Positions 1 to 7,906 of a DNA stretch of 64,000 nucleotides are shown here, one piece after another. Origin of the DNA: Rhizobium sp. N324 (GTDB lineage Bacteria; Pseudomonadota; Alphaproteobacteria; Rhizobiales; Rhizobiaceae); assembly GCF_001664485.1 (NCBI RefSeq), contig NZ_CP013630.1:1243001-1307000 (forward strand), read 5' to 3'. The translations under genes were made by a program, and so were the position numbers. A model generated the notes under the pieces. That model was given only the letters and a program-made list of their open reading frames with translations, was not told the origin of the DNA and did no database searches. Each line of letters begins with the position of its first letter. Position 1 is the first letter of the stretch.

Positions 1-75
1 ACGGGCATCACCATCACCGCGACGGGCGTGCTCGAAGCGACGCTGATGCGGCCGTTTTTGTCGAAGGTGAACTGA
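1..75 (+). CDS. 3' end of a phage structural gene (probable coat protein)
   Basis: An open frame enters from the left edge and stops with TGA at 73-75, giving 24 visible residues ending in LSKVN. The piece is too short to identify by itself. Its place directly upstream of head-completion and tail genes is where short-tailed phages usually carry the major capsid gene, so a coat protein is an inference from order only. The start lies outside the window. Confidence 0.5.
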   Translation, partial: TGITITATGVLEATLMRPFLSKVN

Positions 76-107
76 ACCTAAGCGCCGACCTTTCTATGTT
101 TGGTGTG

Positions 108-244
108 CCCCTCATCCGCCTGCCGGCACCTTCTCCCCGCTCGCGGGGCGAAGGGGGCAAGCGGCGAGCTCTCCGTTCCCACAGACCTCTCGCGGGGCAC
201 GTCCCCTCTCCCCGTTTTTACGGGGAGAGGGTTAGGGTGAGGGG
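108..244. repeat. RIME-like rhizobial intergenic repeat, copy 1
   Basis: The segment opens with CCCCTCATCCGCCTGCCGG and closes with the matching AGGGTGAGGGG, with two internal hairpins (around CTCCCCGCTCGCGGGG and CTCCCCGTTTTTACGGGGAG). Related copies lie at 907-1023 and 51057-51338. The organisation matches the mosaic intergenic palindromes (RIME type) common in Rhizobium genomes. It separates two phage structural genes, which is unusual because phage late genes are normally tightly packed. Confidence 0.75.
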
Positions 245-322
245 CAGCCACCGGCACTGACATCACAGCAGGCGCTTCCCGCGCCCATCCCATCTCCCCG
301 CCATCAACAGCGAGACCAGCAC

Positions 323-886
323 ATGCCCGACAACACCGGAATCTATGCCTCCTTCAGCCTCGAACCGGTCGAACAGACCTTTCTGACCGAGAAGGAAGGC
401 CGGCCGATTTTTGCCGACAAGGAATTCGTCCGCATCTTCATATCGGGCGACAAACACACCGAGGTCTACCGCGAGGTGACCGACAACGACAAACAGCGTT
501 TTGCCGACGCCTATAAGCGGTTCAAGGAAGGGGCAGCGGCCCGCGAGCAGCTGACCGGCACGCCGCTTTCGCAATGGCCCTATCTCAAGCCCAGCCAGAT
601 CAAAGAGATGGAGGCGGTCAATATTTATACCGTCGAGCAGCTGGCAGCGCTTTCCGACACCGCCAAGCAGAAGATCGGCATGGGCGCCAACGAGCTGACC
701 GCCGCCGCTCGCGCCTATCTCGCCACCGCCGAAAGCTCCAGCGCGGCGTCCGCCTTTGCCGCCGAGAACGAGCGGCTGAAGGATGAGGTGACCCGTCTGC
801 AGGAGCAGATGAAGGAGATGGCCACTCGCTTCGAGGCGCTGGAAAACGAAAGCGGCAGCAAGTCTCGCGGTCGGCAAGCAGCCTGA
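323..886 (+). CDS. Phage structural protein of unknown function with C-terminal coiled coil
   Basis: A 187-residue soluble protein with no signal peptide or membrane segment. Residues about 140-178 are rich in E, K, L and A with heptad-like spacing and should form a coiled coil; a basic tail (SKSRGRQAA) follows. It lies between the probable coat gene and the head-tail adaptor gene, flanked on both sides by RIME-like repeats. The ATG at 323 follows GAGACCAGCAC, a weak ribosome-binding site. Position suggests a head accessory or head-completion role, but I do not recognise the family. Confidence 0.7.
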   Translation: MPDNTGIYASFSLEPVEQTFLTEKEGRPIFADKEFVRIFISGDKHTEVYREVTDNDKQRFADAYKRFKEGAAAREQLTGTPLSQWPYLKPSQIKEMEAVNIYTVEQLAALSDTAKQKIGMGANELTAAARAYLATAESSSAASAFAAENERLKDEVTRLQEQMKEMATRFEALENESGSKSRGRQAA

Positions 887-906
887 AGAATCGCTGACAC
901 AAGCGG

Positions 907-1023
907 CCCCCTCATCCGCCCTACGGGCACCTTCTCCCCGATGGGGAGAAGAGGGAATCGACACCTCGCGGCATAACCCCTTCGCCCCAGCGGGGAGAAG
1001 GTGCCGGCAGGCGGATGAGGGGG
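907..1023. repeat. RIME-like rhizobial intergenic repeat, copy 2
   Basis: This copy starts CCCCTCATCCGCCCTACGGG and ends GGCAGGCGGATGAGGGG, so its ends are inverted repeats of each other; two internal GGGGAGAAGG-type hairpin arms are visible. It is closely related to 108-244 and lies between two phage structural genes. Confidence 0.75.
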
Positions 1024-1089
1024 CTACACGGCACACCTTCCCCCGCCACGCCCACGCCCACGCCAACGCGCTCAACCGGAGACCCCCGC

Positions 1090-1797
1090 ATGTCGCTCCT
1101 GACCATCATTCAGAACGTCTGCGCGGAAATCGACCTCGATCCGCCGACGGCCGTCATGTCCTCGGCGGATCCGCAGATCATGCAGCTGCGCATCCTTTCC
1201 ACCCGCGCCGGCCGCGACCTGATGCGCGAGCATGACTGGTCGGCGCTGATGGTGCGGCGGCAATTCGCAGCGACCGGTGCAAATCCGGAGCCGGCCGAGC
1301 CGCCCGCCGACTGGAACCGCTTCGCCGCCAATGCCACGATCTGGAATGCCGCGCGCCTCTGGCAGCTGAACGGCCCTGTTGAGCCGCAGACCTGGCAGCG
1401 CCAGACGATCCTCAATTCCAACCCGGTGCCGCAGATCTGGCGCATGGCCGGCGGCAAGCTCGACATCTACCCGAACGTCGCGGGCGAGACGATGGAATAT
1501 GCCTATATTTCCGGCTTCTGGGTGGCGGTGAATGGCGGCGCGGCCACGGCGGGCAATTGGGCCGATGACAGCGATACCGCCCGTCTTCCCGAAGATCTCC
1601 TCGAACTCTCGCTGATCTGGCGCTGGAAGCGGGCCAAGGGCCTCGATTACGGCGAGGAGCTTGCCGGTTTCGAGCGATCCAAGGAAGCGGCGATCGGCGC
1701 CGACCGCGCCGCCAGCCCCGTCGACCTCTCGCTGCCGGTGAGGAGCGGGGCGCCCGAGACTTATTGGCCCGGCACGATCACGGGGGCAAATCCATGA
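1090..1797 (+). CDS. Phage head-tail adaptor (gp4 / tail tubular protein A-like)
   Basis: A 235-residue protein starting MSLLTIIQNVCAEIDL. An N-terminal helical segment, the phrase LMREHDWSAL, and a beta-rich middle ending near a second helical stretch (LPEDLLELSLIWRWKRAKG) are what one sees in the ring-forming adaptor proteins of short-tailed phages, which sit between the portal and the tail. I chose the ATG at 1090 after GGAGACCCCCGC; the frame is open further upstream only through repeat DNA. Its stop overlaps the start of the next gene (ATGA), as expected for a morphogenesis operon. The family call rests on general resemblance and gene order. Confidence 0.6.
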   Translation: MSLLTIIQNVCAEIDLDPPTAVMSSADPQIMQLRILSTRAGRDLMREHDWSALMVRRQFAATGANPEPAEPPADWNRFAANATIWNAARLWQLNGPVEPQTWQRQTILNSNPVPQIWRMAGGKLDIYPNVAGETMEYAYISGFWVAVNGGAATAGNWADDSDTARLPEDLLELSLIWRWKRAKGLDYGEELAGFERSKEAAIGADRAASPVDLSLPVRSGAPETYWPGTITGANP

Positions 1798-3617
1798 CCC
1801 GCAGACCTGTCCCTCCGAATGGGCGCACCGGCCGCGTTTCGCCGAGCAAGGACTGGATCGCGCCGATCGGCGGCTGGCGAACCGATGTCGAGATGGCGGA
1901 TATGCCCGCGGATGCCGCATTTCAGCTCGACAACTTCTTTCCCGAGGCCAACCGTGTGCGCGCCCGCTATGGTTTTCTCGCCTTTTCCACCGGCCTCGGC
2001 GGCGACGTGCAGACGGTCATTCCCTATTCCGGCGTCAGCAACAGGCTGTTTGCCGCCGCCGGCGACAAGATCTTCGACGTCACAGTTGGGGGTGCGGTCG
2101 GCGCGCCCGTCGTCTCCGGCATGGCGAGCGCCCATTGGTCGGTGCAGCAATACACCAACCCGGCCGGCCAGGAATTCCTGCGCCTCGTCAATGGCCTGGA
2201 CACGCCGCTGATCTTCAACGGCACGTCCTGGACGAATAATTTTCTGGTGGGCACGGCAGCGCTCGCCACCCAGAACGTCGCCGTCCGCAACACGGCCTAT
2301 ACGCTGAGCTTCTTCGGCACCGGCGCGGTCACGCTCTCCGGCGCCTTCTCCGGCACGCTGAACGGCACCGGCGTCAACAACCGCGTCTCGCTTGCCTTCA
2401 CGCCGGCGGCCGGCACGCTTGTCGTCACCGTGACGGGAACGGTCACCAATGCGCAGCTGGAAAAGGGCGCAGCCGCCACCCCTTACGTCGCCTCGACGAT
2501 GATATCAGGCATATCGGACTCGTCGCTGCTGATCGCAGTCACCGCCTATCGTTCACGCCTGTGGTTCATCGAGAAGAATTCGACCAATGTCTGGTATCTC
2601 GCCACCGACGCCGTCAGCGGCGCGGCAACGGTCCTGCCGGTCGGCGGCAACATGAAATATGGCGGCACGCTGGTGGCGATCAACGTCTGGACGATCCCGG
2701 TTTCCACCGGCCTGCAGCAATGCCTGGTGCTGATCTCCTCGGAAGGCGAGGTGATCGTCTTTCAGGGCTCCGATCCCTCGAGCGTTTCGAACTGGGGCCT
2801 GATCGGCACCTTCAAACTCGGCCGGCCGCTCGGCAGCGACCGCTGCCTGCTCTCGGTCGGCGCCGATCTGGCGATCATGACCACCGATGGCATCGTGCCG
2901 ATCACCAAGGCGGTGCAGCTCGACCGCGGCGCCACCAGCCTGGGAGCGATTACTTCAAGGATCGGCCCGACATGGCGCGAGACGGTGGCGGCGACCGGCA
3001 CGACCTCGCAGGAATGGCAGCTTTCGAGCTTCCCGGCCAGGCAAATGGCGATCGTCAACCTGCCGTCCTCCTTCGGCCCCTATCAATATGTGATGAACAC
3101 CGAAACCGGCGCCTGGTGCCGCTTCGTCGGCATGCCCGCCTCCTGCTGGGCGAGCTGGCAGGACCGGCTGTTCTTCGGCGCCGGCGACGGCACGGTCTAC
3201 GAGGCCGAGGTCGGCGCCAACGACAATGGCGTGGCGATCGACGCGCTGATGGTCGGCGCCTGGAGCCGCTATGGCGACGGGCTCTCGACCAAGCTCTCGA
3301 AGCTGATCGGGGTGACGGCGCAGATCGGCGTTTCCTCGCTGATGTATGGCGGGATCTCGGTGGATTACCAGACCAAGATTCCGACAGCGCTGCTGTCGTC
3401 GGTCGAAAACAACGCGGCGGCGAAATGGGGAACGGCGGTCTGGGGCGTGCCGAAATTCCCCGGCGTTTCGCTGGTGCGCAAATTCGCCTCCGCCGGCGGC
3501 GCCGGTTCGGCCTTGGCGCCAACGATCCGCGCGCTGATCTCCGGCTCCTCCGGCTCCGTCTCGGAAGCCGCCGTCGTCGGCGGTTCGGTGCTTTACGAGA
3601 GAGGCACGCCGATTTGA
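1794..3617 (+). CDS. Phage tail hub / stabilisation protein (P22 gp10 / tail tubular B-like)
   Basis: A 607-residue protein with a beta-rich, propeller-like composition and many short G/N/T loops, following the adaptor gene with a 4-base ATGA overlap at 1794. The opening region has DWIAPIGGWRTDVEMADMPA and then QLDNFFPEANRVRARYGF, a phrase typical of large tail proteins that close the portal-adaptor channel in podoviruses. A Gly/Thr/Val-rich insertion at roughly residues 160-235 may be a decoration domain. The next gene overlaps it by TTGA. Function is inferred from these features and from the adaptor-hub gene order. Confidence 0.6.
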   Translation: MTRRPVPPNGRTGRVSPSKDWIAPIGGWRTDVEMADMPADAAFQLDNFFPEANRVRARYGFLAFSTGLGGDVQTVIPYSGVSNRLFAAAGDKIFDVTVGGAVGAPVVSGMASAHWSVQQYTNPAGQEFLRLVNGLDTPLIFNGTSWTNNFLVGTAALATQNVAVRNTAYTLSFFGTGAVTLSGAFSGTLNGTGVNNRVSLAFTPAAGTLVVTVTGTVTNAQLEKGAAATPYVASTMISGISDSSLLIAVTAYRSRLWFIEKNSTNVWYLATDAVSGAATVLPVGGNMKYGGTLVAINVWTIPVSTGLQQCLVLISSEGEVIVFQGSDPSSVSNWGLIGTFKLGRPLGSDRCLLSVGADLAIMTTDGIVPITKAVQLDRGATSLGAITSRIGPTWRETVAATGTTSQEWQLSSFPARQMAIVNLPSSFGPYQYVMNTETGAWCRFVGMPASCWASWQDRLFFGAGDGTVYEAEVGANDNGVAIDALMVGAWSRYGDGLSTKLSKLIGVTAQIGVSSLMYGGISVDYQTKIPTALLSSVENNAAAKWGTAVWGVPKFPGVSLVRKFASAGGAGSALAPTIRALISGSSGSVSEAAVVGGSVLYERGTPI

Positions 3618-4030
3618 TCGTCTCCGAACCGCGCGCGGAAATCGCCGCCTGGGTCGGCGACCGGATCGGCGTTTCCTTCCACCCGCCTTACACCACGCTT
3701 GCCCATGTCGACCACGGCCGGATTATTGCCGGCTTCGTCTTCAACGTCTGGACCGCCCATGACGTCGAGGTCTCGCTTGCCGCCGACCGGCTGACGCGGA
3801 CGCTGATGCGATCGGTCTATCACTATGTCGTGCATCAGCTCGGCTGCCGGCGCGCAACCGCCAGGACACGGGCCGACAATATCGACGCCCAGACGATGCT
3901 CGCCAGGCTCGGCGCCCGGCTGGAAGGCCGCCAGCAGGCCTATTTCGGCGACTGCGACGGCCTGCTTTACGCAATCATGAAGGAGGATTTCCCCTATGGT
4001 CTCCACGCCGAAGGCCCCGAAGGCGCCTGA
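3614..4030 (+). CDS. Phage-encoded GNAT-like acetyltransferase
   Basis: A 138-residue protein using a TTG start at 3614 that overlaps the preceding stop codon (TTGA). No ATG lies in a suitable place, so translational coupling decides the start. The C-terminal half has the GNAT pattern: the helix LMRSVYHYVVHQLGCRRATA, then RADNIDAQTMLARLGARLEG, corresponding to the conserved N...L..LG..EG region near the acyl-CoA site. Proteins of this kind occur among virion genes in several proteobacterial phages; their substrate is not known. The ribosome-binding site of the next gene lies inside its 3' end. Confidence 0.7.
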   Translation: MIVSEPRAEIAAWVGDRIGVSFHPPYTTLAHVDHGRIIAGFVFNVWTAHDVEVSLAADRLTRTLMRSVYHYVVHQLGCRRATARTRADNIDAQTMLARLGARLEGRQQAYFGDCDGLLYAIMKEDFPYGLHAEGPEGA

Positions 4031-5000
4031 TCCGACACAGACCGCGGCGGCCCAGACGGCCACCAACGTCGACACCGCCATCGCCAATGCGGGCCTCAGC
4101 CACACCAACCAGTACACGCCGGATGGTTCGCTGGAATACAAGGTCAGCGGCTACCAGACGATGAAGGACCAGACCGGCAAGACTTACCAGCTGCCGACCT
4201 ATTCGGCCTATCAGACCTATTCGCCTCAGAACCAGGCGATCTACGACCAGACGCAGCAGACCCAGCTCGGCCTTGCCAGGCTCGCCAACGACCAGACCGG
4301 CAAGATCTCCGGCATTCTCGGCACCAACGTCGATTTGAGCGCCGGCAATGTCGACAAATATGTCAACAATCACTGGCAGTCCGGCTTCAACAACCAGTGG
4401 GATCGCGACCAGGCGAGCCTTGATCAGAGCCTGGCCGACAAGGGCATCTCGATGGGCTCGGCGGCTTACGACAACGCCATGCGCGATTTTTCCACCCGCA
4501 AGCAGGCCGCCTCCGACCAATATCTCGGCGACATGTATTCGAATGCGCAAAACGCCATCCTGACCGAGCGCAACCAGCCACTGAACGAAATTTCGGCGCT
4601 GATGTCGGGATCGCAGGTCCACCAGCCGAGCTATGTCAACACGCCGACGACGCAACTGCCGAACGTCGACCAGGCCGGGCTGATCAATGAGAACTTCAAC
4701 CAGAAAATGGGCCTCTACGACCGCCAGGTCGCCCAATCCAACGCCGCGATGGGCGGCCTTTTCGGGCTCGGCGGAACACTCCTTGGCGGCTGGGCGAAGT
4801 CCGACCGGCGGCTGAAGGAGGACATCAAACGCGTCGGCACGCTGGATAACGGCCTGCCTGTTTACGCCTACCGCTACAAGGACGGCGGCCCGACCCAGAT
4901 CGGTTTGATGTCCGACGATGTGCGCGAGACCCATCCGGACGCCGTGTTCGAACACGCCGACGGTTTTGACCGCGTCTTCCACGAAAGGGCAGTGGCATGA
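3996..5000 (+). CDS. Virion protein with C-terminal S74-type intramolecular chaperone domain
   Basis: A 334-residue protein with a strong ribosome-binding site (AAGGAGG at 3979-3985) before the ATG at 3996. Most of it is Gln/Asn/Thr/Ala-rich and helical. After a Gly-rich hydrophobic stretch (GGLFGLGGTLLGG) come SDRRLKEDIKRVGTLDNGLP and the phrase IGLMSDDVRETHPDAV. These are hallmarks of the S74 chaperone domain that helps trimeric fibres fold and is often autocleaved at the conserved SDxRxK serine. The domain usually follows a fibre shaft, but here the preceding part looks like an internal or connector protein. The next gene overlaps by ATGA. Confidence 0.75.
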   Translation: MVSTPKAPKAPDPTQTAAAQTATNVDTAIANAGLSHTNQYTPDGSLEYKVSGYQTMKDQTGKTYQLPTYSAYQTYSPQNQAIYDQTQQTQLGLARLANDQTGKISGILGTNVDLSAGNVDKYVNNHWQSGFNNQWDRDQASLDQSLADKGISMGSAAYDNAMRDFSTRKQAASDQYLGDMYSNAQNAILTERNQPLNEISALMSGSQVHQPSYVNTPTTQLPNVDQAGLINENFNQKMGLYDRQVAQSNAAMGGLFGLGGTLLGGWAKSDRRLKEDIKRVGTLDNGLPVYAYRYKDGGPTQIGLMSDDVRETHPDAVFEHADGFDRVFHERAVA

Positions 5001-5302
5001 TCCCAACCATCTTCGCCGGCAATACCGGCAGAACCCAGGGCGACATCGACGACAAGCGCAAGCAGCTGGCCTACGCCATGCTGGACCAGGGCATGGATGC
5101 GAGCCCGGTGCAATCCCCCTGGCAAGGAGCGGCGCGGCTGGCGCAGGCCCTGATGGGCGGGCTGGCGATCAGGCAGCAGGATCAGGAGCGGCAGGCTGCT
5201 GCGGCCAAGGATCCCGTGGCGCCGCCGGGCGTGCCTGCCACTCCGCCGGCGAAGCCCCCCGGCTTCCTGTCGTCGTGGTTCGGCGGCCAGCGCAGCGAAT
5301 AG
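4997..5302 (+). CDS. Small phage protein, unknown
   Basis: A 101-residue protein translationally coupled to the preceding gene through an ATGA overlap at 4997. Its N-terminal two thirds are helical (KRKQLAYAMLDQGMDASP, then ARLAQALMGGLAIRQQDQER); the C-terminus is a Pro-rich linker ending in FLSSWFGGQRSE. No membrane segment or known motif is evident. Co-translation with the S74-domain protein suggests a virion or assembly role. The unit ends here, and about 150 non-coding bases follow before the ejection-protein gene. Confidence 0.6.
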   Translation: MIPTIFAGNTGRTQGDIDDKRKQLAYAMLDQGMDASPVQSPWQGAARLAQALMGGLAIRQQDQERQAAAAKDPVAPPGVPATPPAKPPGFLSSWFGGQRSE

Positions 5303-5457
5303 CACTTGGGCTTTGGCTGTCTACAATTGAGCCAGCACTCTCAGTTCGGCCTCCTTGGTCACTTCCGCTCAATCGGCCCGTCCGCAGTTAAGATAGTCGT
5401 CAACAAGCGGTCGCCCGGAAACCTTCATATCGATTCCGAAATCTACAGGAGCCCTTG

Positions 5458-7380
5458 ATGTCAAATTTTAAAGAAGCCCCGGCATTGAAAAAAATGCCTC
5501 GCCTTGTGGTCGACCCCAATGTGGGGCAGTCCGGCGGCCTCTCGATCGACGATGTCATTCGCGCTATCGGCCGCGGTGGTATCCTTACCGACCTCTATCC
5601 GGATGAGATGGAGTCTGGGACGGGTGCAGCGGCGGCGTCGTTGGATTCGAATCCGGAGGTAGTTCAGCAGCCGTCGACCTCAATAGACATGTTGAGGTCG
5701 ACCGGCGCGCAGGCAGGACAGAAGCGCGAGCATACTCCGTTCGAAAAGGTGGTCACCGGAGAGCCGCAGTCTCCTCAAGCACCTTCGGTCGCGGGTGATA
5801 TGGCCAAGAGCTTCGGCAGTGGCCTTGTCCGCGGCGCCACGGAACTAGTCATGCTCCCAGTGACCGCAAAACGGCTCATGGAGCAAGGTTCGGAATACGT
5901 CTACAACCAAGGTATAGATCTCGGTCGATCCGCCCTCGGTATGCCGCCGGTGAGTGACGAATGGAAAGCCAAAGTCCAGCAAGCCAAGGAGGCCATGAAC
6001 CGGTTCAATTTTGATAACGCCATCTACAGCGGCCAGGACGCCGTTCGTGGCGTGATGGACGACAATCTGTATGCGCCAAAAACGACGCCGGGCAAGTATG
6101 CCCAAACTGCGGGGGAGTTCGTTCCAGGCGTTCTTGTCGGCGGCGGTGGCAATCTGCTGACGAACGCCGTCAAATATGGCGTCGTCCCAGGGGTTGCCAG
6201 CGAGGCCGCCGGCCAAGCAACGGAAGGCACGAAACTGGAGCCATACGCTCGCCTCGTCGGCGCGCTTCTCGGTGGCGGTATTATCCCGGCTGGAGAACGT
6301 TTGATTACACCGCTGCCAGTTTCCGCCGAACGGCAGATGCTGAATCAGACGCTCAAGGACGAAGGGATTGATGTGTCGGGGGGGCAGGCGTCTGGCAGTG
6401 TCACCTTACGCAATGCTGAAGGCGACCTTGGCGGCGGAGCGGCGCAAGAATTCAACGGACGGCAGGGCGACCAATTCACCCGCGCAGCACTTGCTCGTGC
6501 AGGCATCAACGCGGACCGCGCCACGCGTGACGTTATGGTTGAGGCAGGGACGCGCATCGGCGATGGTCTGGATATGCTGGCGGCCAATCACAGCCTGATC
6601 CCTGATCAGCAGCTCGTCGACGACATCACGACTGCCATGGGCAGCTACAATAGTGTTACGGGGGAAGGCGCGCGTGCGCCGCTCCTCAAGAATTCGGTAG
6701 TTGATATTGCACGTCTGGCGAACGGTGAAACCTACAAGGCGGTCCGCTCTCGACTTGAAGATGCGCAAGCGCGTAGCTGGAACGATCCGAAGCTTTTGGA
6801 AGCGTTGTCGGGGATCCGCAACGCAATGGATGATGCCATGGAGCGATCGATTGCGGCGCAGAACCCGAACAGCTTGAGCGGGTGGCAGGAGGCAAAGCGT
6901 CAGTACCGCAACTTTCTGGATCTGGAAAAGGCCGTCGCCGCTGCGGGCGGGGACGCTTCGAAAGGCATCATCTCTCCATCGCAACTGCAGAGCGCCACGA
7001 GACCGCAGAGCCCTCGCGCGCTCGCCCAAGAGGATGGGGATTTCACCGCCCTGGTAAAGGCAGGGGAAGAGGTCCTCAAACCGCTTTCCAGTTCCGGTGG
7101 CTCACCGGTGCGCAGTGTTATCCAAAAAGGCATTCCCGCTCTTGTTAGCGCCGTCGCTGGCCATAAGTTGGCTGGCGGTCATGGAGCAATGCTCGGCGCC
7201 ATAGCCGGCGGCGCTGTCCCCTATGCGGCCGGAAGAATTCTTTTGTCTTCCCCGGTTCGCGCCTACCTCCAGAACCAACTGATCCAGCCCACGCGTCTAA
7301 CTAACCCGCGGGTCGCTGCGCTTGCTCAAGCCCTTCTTTCGCAGCAAGCCGCTCAAGGGCAGCAACAACCAACTCGGTAG
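5458..7380 (+). CDS. Probable phage internal virion / DNA ejection protein
   Basis: A 640-residue protein. The ATG at 5458 has AGGAG 6 bases upstream; a TTG just before it is less likely. Features include a Pro/Ser/Gln-rich N-terminus, an Ala/Gly-rich amphipathic region around residues 95-290 (FVPGVLVGGGGNLLTNAVKY, LVGALLGGGIIPAG), long helical stretches, and a Gly/Ala-rich hydrophobic segment near the C-terminus (GAMLGAIAGGAVPYAAGRIL). This fits large podovirus proteins ejected with DNA. Base composition looks less GC-rich than the flanking phage genes. Its last 116 bases recur in diverged form at 12929-13043, beyond the glycan cassette. Confidence 0.6.
   Translation: MSNFKEAPALKKMPRLVVDPNVGQSGGLSIDDVIRAIGRGGILTDLYPDEMESGTGAAAASLDSNPEVVQQPSTSIDMLRSTGAQAGQKREHTPFEKVVTGEPQSPQAPSVAGDMAKSFGSGLVRGATELVMLPVTAKRLMEQGSEYVYNQGIDLGRSALGMPPVSDEWKAKVQQAKEAMNRFNFDNAIYSGQDAVRGVMDDNLYAPKTTPGKYAQTAGEFVPGVLVGGGGNLLTNAVKYGVVPGVASEAAGQATEGTKLEPYARLVGALLGGGIIPAGERLITPLPVSAERQMLNQTLKDEGIDVSGGQASGSVTLRNAEGDLGGGAAQEFNGRQGDQFTRAALARAGINADRATRDVMVEAGTRIGDGLDMLAANHSLIPDQQLVDDITTAMGSYNSVTGEGARAPLLKNSVVDIARLANGETYKAVRSRLEDAQARSWNDPKLLEALSGIRNAMDDAMERSIAAQNPNSLSGWQEAKRQYRNFLDLEKAVAAAGGDASKGIISPSQLQSATRPQSPRALAQEDGDFTALVKAGEEVLKPLSSSGGSPVRSVIQKGIPALVSAVAGHKLAGGHGAMLGAIAGGAVPYAAGRILLSSPVRAYLQNQLIQPTRLTNPRVAALAQALLSQQAAQGQQQPTR
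7265..7380 (+). repeat. Direct repeat R1, left copy (3' end of ejection gene)
   Basis: This is the intact end of the ejection-protein gene, encoding QNQLIQPTRLTNPRVAALAQ and a short tail. It pairs with 12929-13043, where the same stretch is clearly recognisable at DNA level, including shared runs such as CAGCCCACGCGTCTAACT. Together with the pair 7419-7540 / 13237-13359 it brackets the glycan cassette. Confidence 0.85.
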
Positions 7381-7418
7381 CGTACCACACCAGCAGTCGT
7401 TTCGCCCGGAGAAGGCCA

Positions 7419-7540
7419 ATGCCCAGAAACCCATCAACCGGCGTCTATTCCAAACTCGTCGGAACGACCCCTTCCGTGGCCAGGTCATAGATCCGGCGCC
7501 ATGGAACGCGCTGACGACCGATCTCGGTAACGAAATCAAC
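7419..7540 (+). pseudogene. Truncated, frameshifted 5' end of a second tail fibre gene
   Basis: The stretch begins ATGCCCAGAAACCCATCAAC and follows the start of the intact fibre gene at 13237-13359 for about 120 bases, with scattered silent-type changes. One base is missing in the region encoding TTPSVGQV relative to the intact copy, so the frame runs into TAG after 23 codons. Similarity ends near 7540. It is preceded by CGGAGAAGGCCA, the remains of a ribosome-binding region. It lies just after the ejection gene, the position a fibre gene would normally occupy. Confidence 0.85.
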
Positions 7541-7587
7541 GCCGAGCCGGATTTGCCTCTACGCAAAACGGGGTCAGCTTTAGCCGG

Positions 7588-7881
7588 CTATAGCTTACTT
7601 GATACTGCCTGTTGATTTGACGTCGTCAACTTCATCGCGATAGCGGCGGTATCAAGAAAGGCAAAGGCCGCAATCAAAGGTATATTTTTCACAGCGAAAA
7701 GCTTCGTTAAGGAAGTTTTCCAGCCGAAGCGCGCCTGCACAGCTCCTTGAAGGGAGTAAACCCAGATCAAAGGCGCCGGAAGACTGCGTTGGGATTCAAC
7801 AGCCAATCCCACCCTGTTCAGGAGTTCGGCCAAACGCTCAAAATTGTAGAGATTCAAGTGGCGCGGGAAATAGTATCCGCC
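7588..7881 (-). pseudogene. C-terminal remnant of a class I SAM methyltransferase
   Basis: The minus-strand frame encodes GGYYFPRHLNLYNFERLAEL, then LLNRVGLAVESQRSLPAP and two hydrophobic stretches before a stop at 7588. The phrase 'GGY..PRH.NL....L..L....G' is typical of the C-terminal part of polysaccharide-cluster methyltransferases. The SAM-binding half (the E.G.G.G loop) is absent: upstream of about 7881 the frame runs only through linker DNA and the end of the neighbouring FkbM gene. It therefore looks like a truncated gene at the distal edge of the cassette. Confidence 0.65.
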
Positions 7882-7906
7882 CCAGGCGCAACGCGCTCGA
7901 ACTGAG

